In this document: one piece after another, positions 1 to 12,200 of the stretch | Numbering within the stretch: the stretch's first letter is position 1 | How the letters are laid out: each line of letters starts with the position of its first letter | DNA from: Crocodylus rhombifer | Taxonomy: Eukaryota; Chordata; Crocodylia; Crocodylidae | Reading direction: 5' to 3' | Length of the DNA stretch: 64,000 nucleotides | Assembly (NCBI GenBank): GCA_038503035.1 | Contig: JAVSML010020424.1 | Coordinates: 173,971 to 237,970 of the forward strand | Made by a program: the position numbers and the translations under genes | The notes under the pieces: model-generated | Database searches by the model: none | What the model was told of the DNA's origin: nothing | The model's input: only the letters and a program-made list of their open reading frames with translations

Positions 1-64
1 GCGCCGCCCTGTCCGCGCCGCCCGCCGCGCCGCGCCTGCTGGAGCTGCTCCGCCGCTCGGCCGG
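1..64 (+). CDS. THADA-like: THADA-like exon 1 (partial)
   Basis: The exon is open in the frame starting at base 3 and encodes an Ala/Pro/Leu-rich stretch ending [10 protein letters not shown]. It is cut by the window edge, so the initiator Met is not visible. The donor GTGAGA starts at base 65 and leaves two bases of a Gly codon, which matches the acceptor at 707. The setting is CpG-rich, as expected for a first exon. Confidence 0.7.
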
Positions 65-260
65 GTGAGAGCGCCTGCGCGTGCGCGCCGCCGGCCCCGC
101 CCCGCCCCGCGGCCCCTCCGGCAGGGCAGCCGGTTTCCCCCGCGTCGCTTCTGGGTTCGGAGCCCCAGCCCCTTGCCGGAGCCCCGCGTGCCCCGCGCCA
201 CCGCCGGCTCCTGGGCGCCGTGCGCCCCGCGTCGGGCCCCGGGCACTGTCGTTTCAGGAG
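1..260 (+). promoter_or_regulatory. CpG-rich block at the 5' end of the THADA-like gene
   Basis: The first 250 or so bases are dense in CG dinucleotides and C/G runs, and the density falls sharply after about 300. This is typical of the inner edge of a CpG-island promoter covering the first exon. No core promoter motif can be assigned, because the transcription start is probably left of the window. Confidence 0.6.
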
Positions 261-3200
261 GCGACCGACAGCGCCCCGCAGCTTTACGCTCCAGCCTTTT
301 TCCGCCGCTGGGTTTGCCTTGCACGGTTGGAGCGTAATCGCCCCCCTCCTGTTTCTGTGTACATTTTTTTGTTTAATGGGCTGCCCTGCCTTAATATCTT
401 TTTACATAGAGGGCTTGGTGCCAAAAACTTTGAACGGCTCAAACAGTCGCTTTTGGAAACCTATAGGCCTAAAGATTGACATGTAAAAATCAGTGCAGAT
501 GGCGGTGGTGGCCAGGCCAACAAACTAGCCTTGCTCTCCCCCAGTGCCTCCCTGCTCCCCTTCCCCTGCCTGGCCTGCTCTGCTTCTGCATCTTGCCTCG
601 TCTGCTGCAGCATCTCACGCGCGCGGACACACGCAGCTCCTGCCGCTTGTGACACTAGTGCCACGCATTGGCCACCACGGCAGCAGGTTGCCACGTCTCT
701 CACCAGTGACTTGGTGTCAGCTGCACTGGGGCATCTTTTTCTTACCGGGACAGATCTGTATCAACATGGTGGTGACTTTGGGGTTGACTTTTTCAGAGGC
801 TCTGTGAAGAGGTGTAAAGATAAAAGTCTGGAAGAGGCTCTTGTGCTGTCCAGGGAGGTGAGCAGGGAGTTATGGGAACTGGATGATGCCGACGTGCTTC
901 CTTTAATCCGCTGCGTGCTGGCTTTCCAAATGGAGGCGACCTGCAGTTCCAGTTCTTTCCATAAGCTTGAACAAGTATGTAGCGCTCTGCAGCAGCTGCT
1001 CCATGGCTCTGGGCCTGTACAAAGTAATTTTATGGCTACTTGAACAAGCCACCCCATTTGCAGAGGTTACCTGCAAAACTATGACAGCGCCGAATGCTTC
1101 TAACACCCATTATTTACAGCTGTCAGTGCTCTGCAGTCACAGGTGCTCACAAACAGCCTTACAAGGTAGTGGTAGGAGATCCAGTTTACACCAGAGGAAA
1201 CTGAAATCAGAGAGCTGTTGCCTGATGTGTCCAAAGTCACACAGCAAGTAACATGAATGGCACGTGCCCCTGGTGGCTGGGGGGGGGACCACCCACAGAT
1301 GCTGGCAGCACTCCAGGGGCAATCAGGGACCACTTGCAGGCACTGCCGGCAGCAGGGTGGTGAGCAGCGACTGCCCGCAGGTCGTGCCGACAGTGTCAGC
1401 GGTGCCTTTTTGCAGGGGGTGCACAGCATATGTGTCACCCCAGCAAGTAAATGGCAGGGCTGGGAATAAAAGTTAAATTTTGAAAGATCTGGAGACCCAA
1501 GTTAGATTCCTGCTTGAACTTTCCCTTTACTGGGTGAACTTGTCCCTCAGGTACTATACAGAAAACTAGATGCTGCATTTTAAACAGGGTCTCCCTTATA
1601 GAAGAGGTTTGTCTGTGCTTTCCCTCTAAAGAAGACTGAGGGGAGGAAAGAAAAGAGATTTTGTCCTATTGCTGAACTACTTGTGCTTATCTTCAGTAAA
1701 AAAAAAACAAACCTTAAACCAGTGGTTCTCCACCTTTTTTGTACCAGGACCCATTTGTAAGTATCGATGGCCAGTCTCGACCCCGTAGCCCTCGCTCCCA
1801 ACCCGCTGCCCCCAGGCACCAGCTCTCTAGTGTGTGGGTGTGGGGCACAGGGAGCCCCAAGCAGCCCGGATCTCTGCCAGCCTGCAAGGGAAAAACCCTT
1901 TTCCCACATTTTTCTTCTTAAAGGAGAAACCATCTTTAAAATGTCTTGTTCCGTTTTTAAAGCTTGCTTGCAACCCCTTCCTATATTTTTGCAACCCACA
2001 GGTTGAGAAACTCTGACTTAGACCATAGCGAGACAGAGAGAGATCGTCTCCTGGACGTCTTGTTTCCCATCTGAATGCCTCCCCTCCACTGACAATCCAA
2101 TAACATCTTGTGGCAATTCCAGTAATTGCTATTGGCAAATTTATATTAGGGAAGAAAACCTGCATTACATGAAGCTAACCATGAGTCAGTGCCACTTAGT
2201 GGTCTCTGAGCTTGAATAGTGAGGGCAGTTCAGCAGCTTGTGTTTTGTAAACATTCAGATAAGATTACCTTAAAGTGGTCCCTTTTGGCCCAGAAGATCA
2301 CAGAGGTGAGCAGCTACACACAAAGAGGAGAAGCAGCACTAGGTGATCAGCCCAGGCAAAAGTCCATTAACTGCACATGCAGATCCCTCTCTAGGATGAC
2401 TTGGGTACAGTGACCTAGTTAAAGCACATAATGCAGTAGTTCCCAGACTATGGGTTGGAACCCTAAATGGGGTCACAACAGAAGTGGATGGGGTCGTGGT
2501 GCTATGCTCTCTCCCATGCCAGGTCCTGCCTGCTGACCTGCAGAGATGCAGGGCAAGGGTATTAGGGTAGGCAGCCTGCATCCTCACCTCCCCACCATGG
2601 GCTCCACTGTGGCTGTGCCACCTGCAGGAAAGGGGATGGGATGGGGTGGGCAGGGAGCTGGGCTTTGCACTCCAGCTGCAGGCAGCAGCTGGGACAGGGT
2701 GAGGTGGAGTGGGCAGGCCCTGGCCCTAGGGCACCTGGGGAGAGAGTGGGGGGCACCAGCAGGGCCAAAGTCTGTGGGTCAGGAGTGAGGGGCCCTGCTG
2801 AGGAAAAGTTTGGGAAGCACTGACATAATGGGTTGGGATGCTTATCTAGGGTACTGGAATGACCAGACAATTAAATCTTTTCTTTCCCATACAGATCATT
2901 ATGAAGTTGTCGGAAAGTAAAGAATCCCTGGTTTCTGAAGAAGTGAGCAAATTAATGAGGAGTCTGGCTAAGTGCAAACAGGTGAGAGATGTATTTATTT
3001 TTAAAGAAAGGCTCAGAATGCAAAGAGAGGTCTCCATCATGAACCAGGATCTGCAAGCGTGAAGTCTTGCAGCTGTGCAGAGGCTGGCTGACTTCAGCAG
3101 GGGTCTGTTTGGCAGATGGAATTGTAGGTCAGGACCTTCATTCAAGGGCAATATCTGAAGCTAGTGATCCTGATGCAGCAGAGTTGCCAAATCAGGGGGC

Positions 3201-6200
3201 AGGAGGGGCTGCTGAAGCCCATATATTTACTCCCATGACATTTTAATGCTCACACGATTCTCAGTTGCAACAGGATAAGTAGTAGCATACTCCAAGGGGC
3301 CTAAGCCATTGTCACAGGTTTACCAACTTTTCATAAGTATACAAGAGTAGTTGCTATATAACCGGAATCCTCCTGTTACAGCCTACATTGTTTCCTGCCA
3401 GTGCTAGAGACGTACCTAGGTTAGTGGCACTTACCTGTACTATCGCAAGCCACCGTAATTTGTAACACCATAAGAAGAACTTGGCAGGAAGAAAAGTCTG
3501 ATTATAATGAAGAGTGCATGTGCACACACACCCCTCCCCCCAAGTCCTTCAACATGCGCTTCTGTTCATCAGAAATACATATTGTTAATCATCACTGGTG
3601 GGAAGAGAATACAGAAAGTGTACACAATAACCAGGTGATTTTAAGTGTGATATTTCATTCACTTAAGGGTGAATGTCAGCACTGCCCTTGATCCTTCAGG
3701 CCCCGAGTTCAGTAAACTAAGAGGTTTTTACTCCAAGTTTCTCATCTGGCTTTCCATTCCCATTGCAATGGCTGAATTGTCAGCTGTGACCTTGGCAGGA
3801 TAGCTTGACAAAGCTCAGCAGGTACAGCCTAAACTTTCAAGTAAGCATCTAAATCACCTTTTGAGTCCCTTATGTCTCATTGTTCCTTACATAGAGTATC
3901 CCTGTTGCTCTGAACATGAATCCTGCAGTCCTCTTAAGTGTGCCTGTGCTTCCTCTTGCAGGTGCTGTGTCCTGAAGACCTCCAGACAGGTTAGTCTCTG
4001 AACAGTTCCTTATGTTTTTGGAACCCTCTCTTGGCCTCGGTTGTAGAGCAACTCTTAGCTCTGGCACACTGAACAACATGCACCAAATGCCTGAAATAGT
4101 CCTCTGGCATTAACAGGAGACTAAGGTTGAACCATCTTAAATTTTCATGTGGGCTGAGCTACCAGTGCACTGTGCAGGTCTCAAAGGAGACGCTAGACTT
4201 CTTTGCCCACTCATTCACACCAGTTGGGAAACAAGAAGTATTGCTGAAGTCTTGATCCTATGTTGTTACAGGATAAGTGTGGGCTCAGCTCTGAGTGCAC
4301 ACCCAGCGAAGTCAAGACCAGATTAAAGACCATACAGTCTGCTCCCTGCTCTTCCACATCACTCACTGAGTCACCTGCAAGCCACTTCCCTCCAATGTCT
4401 CAGTTCCCTATATACAAGATAAGGGATAATTATACTTGCCTTCTTCCTGGGGGAAGGATTAGCTAATACACAGCTGAGTGATGGAAAGTGCAGTAAATTG
4501 CTATGTGTAGATAGACATCCAGAAGTAAAAGTCTCAGCCAGATCAGACCCCTCTGTTACCTCATGCTTCTCCAGTTCTCCAAATTCACTTCAAGTTCCTT
4601 TAGTCAAAGAAAGTTTTATCTTCAAAGCTGCACTGCTGACAATGAGTGGACCTTTGTATAGGCAGGGATAGATTAAAACAAAGAATGCATAACCTCTGGC
4701 CTCAAAACTTTTTTTTAGCAGGAGAGAGAGTCTCTAGATCTGCATAGAAAGGTAGGGCGCTTTCATGGAGGAAGAGCAGGTAGATCAGTTGGTTGTAGTT
4801 TGCTACCGTGTGCCTATAGATACAGCTTGCCACCTCGGATGTGTGTAACTCAGCATCTCCAGATCAGGTCGCTAACAGCTGACACATTATGCATCTTTCT
4901 TCTCCATATATAGTGTGCATGTTCATAGAAGAAAGTCACCTGGGACGACGCCACTGGAGACACCACCTGTGCCTTTTGCTGCAACTTGTAGCTGCCACAT
5001 TTAATTCAGTGCTGCAGAACCCTACAGCAAGCAATGGAGAATGGGGTTACATCACAGTCAAGGTAAGAGCCATGCTACTTCTGCCTTTGAAGGGGTATAG
5101 TCTCCTCTAGCGTTAGGGCACTTGTACAAAGTGACAAAATTGGCCTTTTACGTGGTTTAATTGCCCCTTTTAAATCAGTTTAATGGCATTACCATTTATA
5201 TCTGTGGTGGCATATTACGTTTTAATGTCACACTGTACACATGCAGCGGGGTATTTACTTGAAATTACTTTGTTACGTAGCAAAGTAAAAACACACACGA
5301 TGTATTTTAGTTTGCTACATAAATTGCAGCAATACATCAGTTAGGCTCCGGGAGCGGCGAGAGACGCGCGGGTGAAAAGCCCGCTGCGCCCCCACTCCCC
5401 CAAAGCCCCCTAGAGACCCCCCCAGCAGCCGCAGAGGCCCCCACCAACCCCCAGCACAGCCGGAGGCAAGTGGGGCCCATGGTGGGAGGGGGTTAACCCC
5501 TAGAGAGTGGGAGGCGGTGGCCGAGTGGGAGCCGGGCCGGGTCTCTTGCCTGCTGAGCAACCCTTGCAAAGCCAGCAGGCCAAAGCACTTAAGGGAGCCC
5601 ACCCCTGCCCCAGCCCTGGTACAATCTGTGGGCAAGGCAAGAGCCCCCAAGGGGACACTTGCCTGCCTGTACACAAATGCCAGGAGCTTGGGGAATAACA
5701 CAAATAATTATGACATCACAGGGCTAATGGAGACCTGGTGGGATCCTAACCCTAGCCACACACATGATCAGAGGTCAGGAAAACAGACCTTACGATGACA
5801 GGCTGAGAGTTATGGGGCTCTTTAGCCTGGAAAAGCACAGGCTTAGGGTTGAACGGTTATAAACTCCTGCAAGACTGTTTCAGGCTGGACAGAAGGAAGA
5901 ATTTCTTTACTGTCTGAGCCCCCAAGGTCTGGAACAGCCTGCCGTCGGAGGTAGTTCAAGCACCTACATTGAACACCTTCAAGAGTGAGTTGGATGCTTA
6001 TTTTGCTGGGATCCTATCACCCCAGCTCACTTCCCACCGTTCAGGTGGGGGGCTGGACTCAATGATCTTCTGAGGTCCCTTCCAGTCCTAATGTCTATGA
6101 AATCTGGAGAAAGTGGTGGGGATGGTTCACAGGGCGCTGGAAGCCCTGGCATGCTCGTGGAAGCTTGGGCTTGGCAGACTTCCAGCACCCTGTGCACCAT

Positions 6201-9200
6201 CCCCACTGCCTTCTTCAGCTGCCAGCACACCCAGCCGCCCTCCTGCTGCCTTCCCCCACTGCCCCAGGGGCAAGCCAGCCCATTCCTGGGCAGTCCTAGG
6301 CAACAGAGATGGTGCATAGGGTGCTGGAAGTCTGCCAAGCCCGAGCTTCTCTGAGTACACCCAAGCACCGTTGGATCCAGCAGCTGCTGCCTGTGGCAGC
6401 ACTTGCCTGCTAGCACCCAGCCCAGGGGGCACCACCGCTGGAGGGAAGCACCAGGCCCCCCTTGCAGCTTGGGGCTGCCCAACCCTGCGGCAGCTCACAT
6501 GGGCAAGCTCCACCAAGGAAAAAGGAAAAAGCAGCAAGGGTCCCAGTTCCCCCGCCCCGCCTCTTCAGCAGAGCCTGCCCATCTCTCCTGCAGCCAGGAG
6601 GTGAGCCAGCAGTGGGCCCCCGAGCTGTGTGGGGACCCTGGTCCTTTCCTCTGCAGTGGCAGCACCCACCTGCTAGCAGCCTGCCTGGGTGGCCACGAGG
6701 AGAGCCGCTGCCATGGAGGGAAGCACCCCCGAAGCTCAGGGGTAGTTTGGCCCCCTGGCTGCCTCCCCCCAGCAGAGCTATGGCCAACTTCATGAGGGGG
6801 AATCAAAAAAAAGGTCAGACCCCTCGCCACTTTTTTTTCTTATTTTTTTTCCCCCTTCAGCAGAGCCTGCCTTCATGAGCTGCCCCTGAGCTGCTGTGGG
6901 GCACAGTCCTTCCCTCCATGGTGGCAACACTTGCCGGGACTGTCTGGGTGAGCTTCTAGTGGGCAGGTGCTGCCCCAGGGCCCCCAGCAGCTTGGCCCAT
7001 GGCCACGGAGAGGCGGGCAGACTCCATCAGAAATAAATAAATAAATCAGCAAACCCCTTCCTGGTTTTTTACTCTGGTGGAGCCTGCCTGCAGCCAGGGG
7101 GAGGAGGGTTGAGCTGCAAGCAGGCTGTCACTGTTCTGTGACAGTGACAGAAGTCCTTAAATTGAAATGGTGGGTTTTTAAAAAAAAAAATCAACACAAT
7201 TAAAAACCCACCATTTCAATTTAGGGACAACTAAACCCCTGTCATGTGTACAAGTGGCCTTAGAAGATGCTACAATCCCCTCCAACATGAGGGCAACTGG
7301 GACACAAATACCAAAGGGGTTAAAGATATTTCTTGCCATTTAGTGTTTTCCTCTAGAAGAACAGAAGAAAATAGTGGGTCAAAGAGGTTGCCCACAGTTC
7401 TGAGGAGGTGAATTGCTGGACTGTACAAGGTCTGTCTACAGCAGCAAGCAAGAGTCATGCTATCTTTCTGCTTTCTCAGACGTGCCTGCAGCTTTTCCAG
7501 GTGATGTCAAAGGAAGTGGCCCCTCTGGTCTGGAGTGAAGCAGAAAGCAGTGAAACCCTGCAGAGTATTCTGGGAGCTCTGGTGCAAGTCATCATGGGGA
7601 AGGTAATTATAGTCCTAGCAGGTATCTGACCCTAGCACCAATGAGAGCAGCCAAGCTGGAGCTGTAAACCCGAGTTCACAAGAAGCCTGTTTGAGTGGAG
7701 AAATTGTGTCCACATAAGAGGGAGGGGGCAGGTGAGCCTAATAATTTAAGTTGATTAACAGAAGCAGATCTACATTCTGTAATTCCCACTTCATAAAATG
7801 GGAAACACAGGCAGAAAGAGTATAGTCTTCTAACAAGAGTTCCTGCTATGGAAAAGTACCAGCTCCTCATAGCTCCCATTGACGTGAGTGGAGTTCATGC
7901 AACAACTGTAACACTTAAGTGCAAGTGGGATGCAGCACTGGTGCTTTGGTAGATGATAACTCTAGGCCACATGCATCCATATAGGTAGGGATAGCCCTGT
8001 TGGCATGGTGTTTGAGGTGTCTGTGCAAACGTGTCCCCTAAAACACAAGTGGGAATGCAGAAAGGGGGTGGCTAGGAGTTGTGCCAGTAGCAGGTCTCCT
8101 GGCTTTCACTGTGTGCTGCAAAAAAGCACTGCCTAAGCACACTAGGCTTTAAAAGTACATGTGCCCTAAGCAAGTGGGAAAGTGCAAGAAATAGTGTTCA
8201 AATGGCCTCTAAGGACTAAAAGTTTTTTAAAAACCTTGCATTGTTTCCTCTGGTGACTTCAGACAGCCAACAAGGACACCCGCCTGCTGGCTGGCACCGC
8301 TCTGAGCATGCTAGTGAACACTGCTCTCCAGCCAGCACTAGGAGCCAGGTCTGTGCTGACTCTCTTCCAGCTGTTCAACCAAGGTATGTGCTTGATCGTA
8401 ACAATCCTGCATAGTGCTAGGCCTCCCAGGGGTGTATTCAGGTAGACAAACCTCATTGCCCCTATGGGGACAGAATGGGGAATCACCTACCCATGGTTAC
8501 ATAACAGGGCCCTACTAGCCTGATTCACAGAGATCTTTCATCCAGCTGAAGACACTATCAAGAACTAGATGTCAGGGTTCCTAATTCAGGCATGGTAGAT
8601 TACGCTCACCCTGACCTTTTCTGCAGACTGAGTCCCCCCATCTGGAGTAGGATCCATATCAATTGAATTTGGGTAGTTTCAGTCATACAGATCAGTCTGA
8701 GCAAGAGGCTGGTTAGCAGAGGCCCCAGCCTGCAGCCAGCTCAGCTTCACGTTGGCTGTATAAGAGCAGTGCTTTGTCAAGCCATGCCAGGCATTAGCCT
8801 CTCACATTTAGAAGTATTGGAGCAAGCTTGGAAAATAGTCTGAAAGAAACAGCAAACTGGAGACATCTCTGCTCTATTCTAATGTCATGATTCCATCTAG
8901 GGCCTGGAGAGCTGAGGTTTGGGGAACTAAAGGTAGACACCTGTGCCCCAAGTCCAGATGGATTGGAGAGGCTGGTGCTTACCAGGGGTCTGCTAACTTG
9001 TTGCAAGAATGAAATCCTGAGCAGCAGGCTGGAGAGCCTCCCACACCAGGTAGGAGAGATCTCCAAGTCAGTAGCGTGATCTTCTGGGAACCCACAGGAG
9101 TGAGGCAGCTGGGGCTTTGGACTGGAGTTTTAGAAAGTCTTTCATCTCTTACACTGGGAGTCAGTTGAGCAAGTATTAGGGACAGCTCTAGATACTGTGG

Positions 9201-12200
9201 GCTGTCATCATCACTATTAGTGCAGTCCCTTCTGTTTACCTCATCTGAGCTGCACCACTCTGCACTTGTAGCATATTTAGCCCAGAGAGTTGAAAAATAA
9301 AAGTTCAGACAAAAACCTTAAAACACATGCTAGTCACATGCTTAAAATATAGCTGAGATCTAGAACACAACCCCCCTTCCCCAGGGACATTGCCGCTGGT
9401 GACAGGATGAACTAGTCCTGCTCTCTTGGGACAGGTCAGAAAGTTTCAAAGAACTCTTCTGAAAAGCAGCAAGAAAAATCAGTTAGCCACACAAACAGTT
9501 GTAACCATGTTCATACCTGCTGTCACCACTGCTTTGCTGCATGGATTTCCTGTGGAGGAGCCATGATATTTGCAGCTTACCAAGTGCTTTTGCATAATGC
9601 TCTTTTTTGCTCTGCAGGCTTGTCTCTTGCTGGATGTGCTATTTCCAGTTGTGTACGCCCTGAACAAAGAGCAGAAAGATCATCGTTACTACTGTTTCCA
9701 AGGTAATAGGGATGTGGCTCCACAAGGAGCATTTCAGAGGCCAGCCACTCTCCCAGTCCTCTGTTGCAGAAACCACAGACCTCCCATAGCTTTTTGGTGT
9801 GCTGCTCAGCGAGATACATTTGAAGGAGACTTGGTTCTAGCTCACCTGTATAGCACATTTGAAGGCATAGAGGAAACATGACATTTGTTTCTGAGATCAC
9901 TATCAAACCCTGCCTATAGTCCTCTATAAACCACCCATCTTACACATTTATACACTAGTCTTTCCCTTTTTGGAGCGGGGGGGGGCAGGGAACCTAATGC
10001 AGTTGGGGCTCAAGGAAAAAAAAAAAAAACCCAAAAACCCCAAGATATTTAATACATGAGAAATCTTAAGGAAAGCTCTGTTCCAAGAGGCTGGCATTCC
10101 CTCAGCACAGAAAGGCTCACTCCAGCTAGAATGAACCTGCCCTGAAGGGTGGTGTGTGAATTTTTGCTGCTTTTCTCTTGTACTAATCCAGTGGCTTTCA
10201 ACCTGTGGTCCACAGACTCCTAGGGGGTCTGTGAAAGATTACTATGATCAGTCAAAAGCATGTGAATACCCACACTTGCAATTCCAAGGGGTCCTCACCT
10301 GCATTTGAAGTTTCCAGAGGGGTCCACAAATGAAAAGGGTTTAAGCCACTGTACTAATCTGTTTTGTGCCTTTAGTCTTCTCCCTCTGGCTACAACGCAT
10401 CCAAGAAAACCTAACCATGATCTGGGAAGCGAAGGAGGGCCGCATACTGGCCCAGAACTCTGAACTTCTTCATCAGCTGACCCAGTTGGTCTGGAATAAT
10501 GCAGAAAGCCTGGTAAGATATACCTTGTCTAAATAGTACATGCAGCTCATACACACTTGCAGATACCAAGTCTCCATCCTTTCTCCTGTTACTTGGCATG
10601 ATCAATACCGCACCCTCCCAACTCATGTCACTCGCTGTATCTTTGCAGAATACGTCAAGTTAAGAGGCACACTAAATTGCCCTTACACTGAAACCCTCTG
10701 CTCTTGACCAACACATCTTGCTACAATATTCACATTAAAGGGTGGGTCACCTTAGAATTACTTTATCCTGGTTTATCCTGACTGACAGAGTCTGTTCTGT
10801 TCATTTAAGTCATCAGTCAACCAGCCGCTTCCCAGCTCCAGTAAGCTAAATACTAATACCAACACTCATGCCCAGCAGTGCCTTACTTGGAGAACAGCAC
10901 CTCTCCATTAGGTGATGAAGTTAAGGAATCATTTTATTAGACACAGACTCAGGCACATTTCACCATGCTACAGTGGGCACAAGAATGCTTCAAGGCTGCA
11001 CAGCTTTTGATGTTTACCAAGTAGGACAGAAAATCCATAGCAATGCAGGGAGGACATAGTCCTATATGAAGTTCCTCTGATAATTCTCAGCAATGACATG
11101 GGAGAGAAAAAGAATCTCATTTCAGTCTGCATTTCTTTCCTGGTTGTTCAGGTGGAAGGGGTGTCGGAGTTTGTACACAGTTCTTTTCAGCTTCTCCTGG
11201 AGATTTATTGTCTGGAGTGCAATCACTTTGAAGACCCAAAGAGACCCCTCTATGAACAATTTCTGCAGAGAATCATCCTGATGCCCTGGCAGGTCAAAGC
11301 AAGATATTTCCCCCTCTGCGCAGTTCTACCCTACGTAGGCACAGAGAAGGTAAGAAAACCTGCTAGGGACGTGCTGCCTCTGAGACAAAGGGGTAGGATT
11401 AGCTAGTGCAGCACGCCAGAGGTAGGTCTGAAAACAGCATTACACAAGAGAGAGGGAGTTGCCCAGACCAAAGGGCCAGATGAAAGCCACACATAGCACA
11501 GCTTGTACTGGCTTGTTGTTCCTCAGTCACTGCTTAAAGACTTGAAGGGCTCATTGGTGCATATCCTCCTCCAAGAGGAGGAAAAGAGCTTGTGCTTGGG
11601 TAACAAGTTTCCTTAGTGACCCTGGGAGGGAAAGGGAGACATGGGAATCAATCTGTTTACTAGCATGTGCACCCTTGCAGATGGAATATGGAGAACTTCC
11701 TTTGGTTCACATGTTAGGGGCTTGTGCTTTTCTTACTTCCCCTCTGTGATATTGCTGTGTATATCCAGTTGGCTCAAGTCCAGCTGTATCATCACTGCTG
11801 CTGAGATCCATCATGAGGTGCTAACCCCTCATTCCTTCCACCAGCAGCCTGCTATTCTGGATGTCAAGTTGCACATCAATTCAGAGTTCACACAGTAAGC
11901 ATACACTTCCTCCAGAGCAAAACCCAGCCCTTGGGTATGCCCAACTGCAGTCAGAGGGGTTGATGCTAGAGGGGTAGGCATGCCCATGCTGGCATTAGTC
12001 AACCTAGTTTGGGCACCTGGATCAATTTTGTTAGTAACCTGAATATAAACTCAGGGCTTGCTGACATCTATTGTCTTCACTTCTCTTGTAAATGGCTAAG
12101 GTAAAGCTAGCCACAGGTGTGCATCTCTGTACTGCGGTCATGCCTCCAATTACGGCAGGCATGCCTGTTGTTTCTTGGCAGCTAGCAAAATCCAAGAGGT

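Noticed and set aside
81..486. Open frames in the CpG-rich start of intron 1
   Set aside because: GC-rich DNA has few stops in all frames. No splice phase links these to exon 1 or exon 2.
1024..1029. Alternative donor for exon 2
   Set aside because: It is weaker than the donor at 975 and would put exon 3 in a frame with an early stop.
6027..6878. Several overlapping open frames on both strands
   Set aside because: They lie in a GC-rich repeat composite with inverted arms; open in many frames because of composition.
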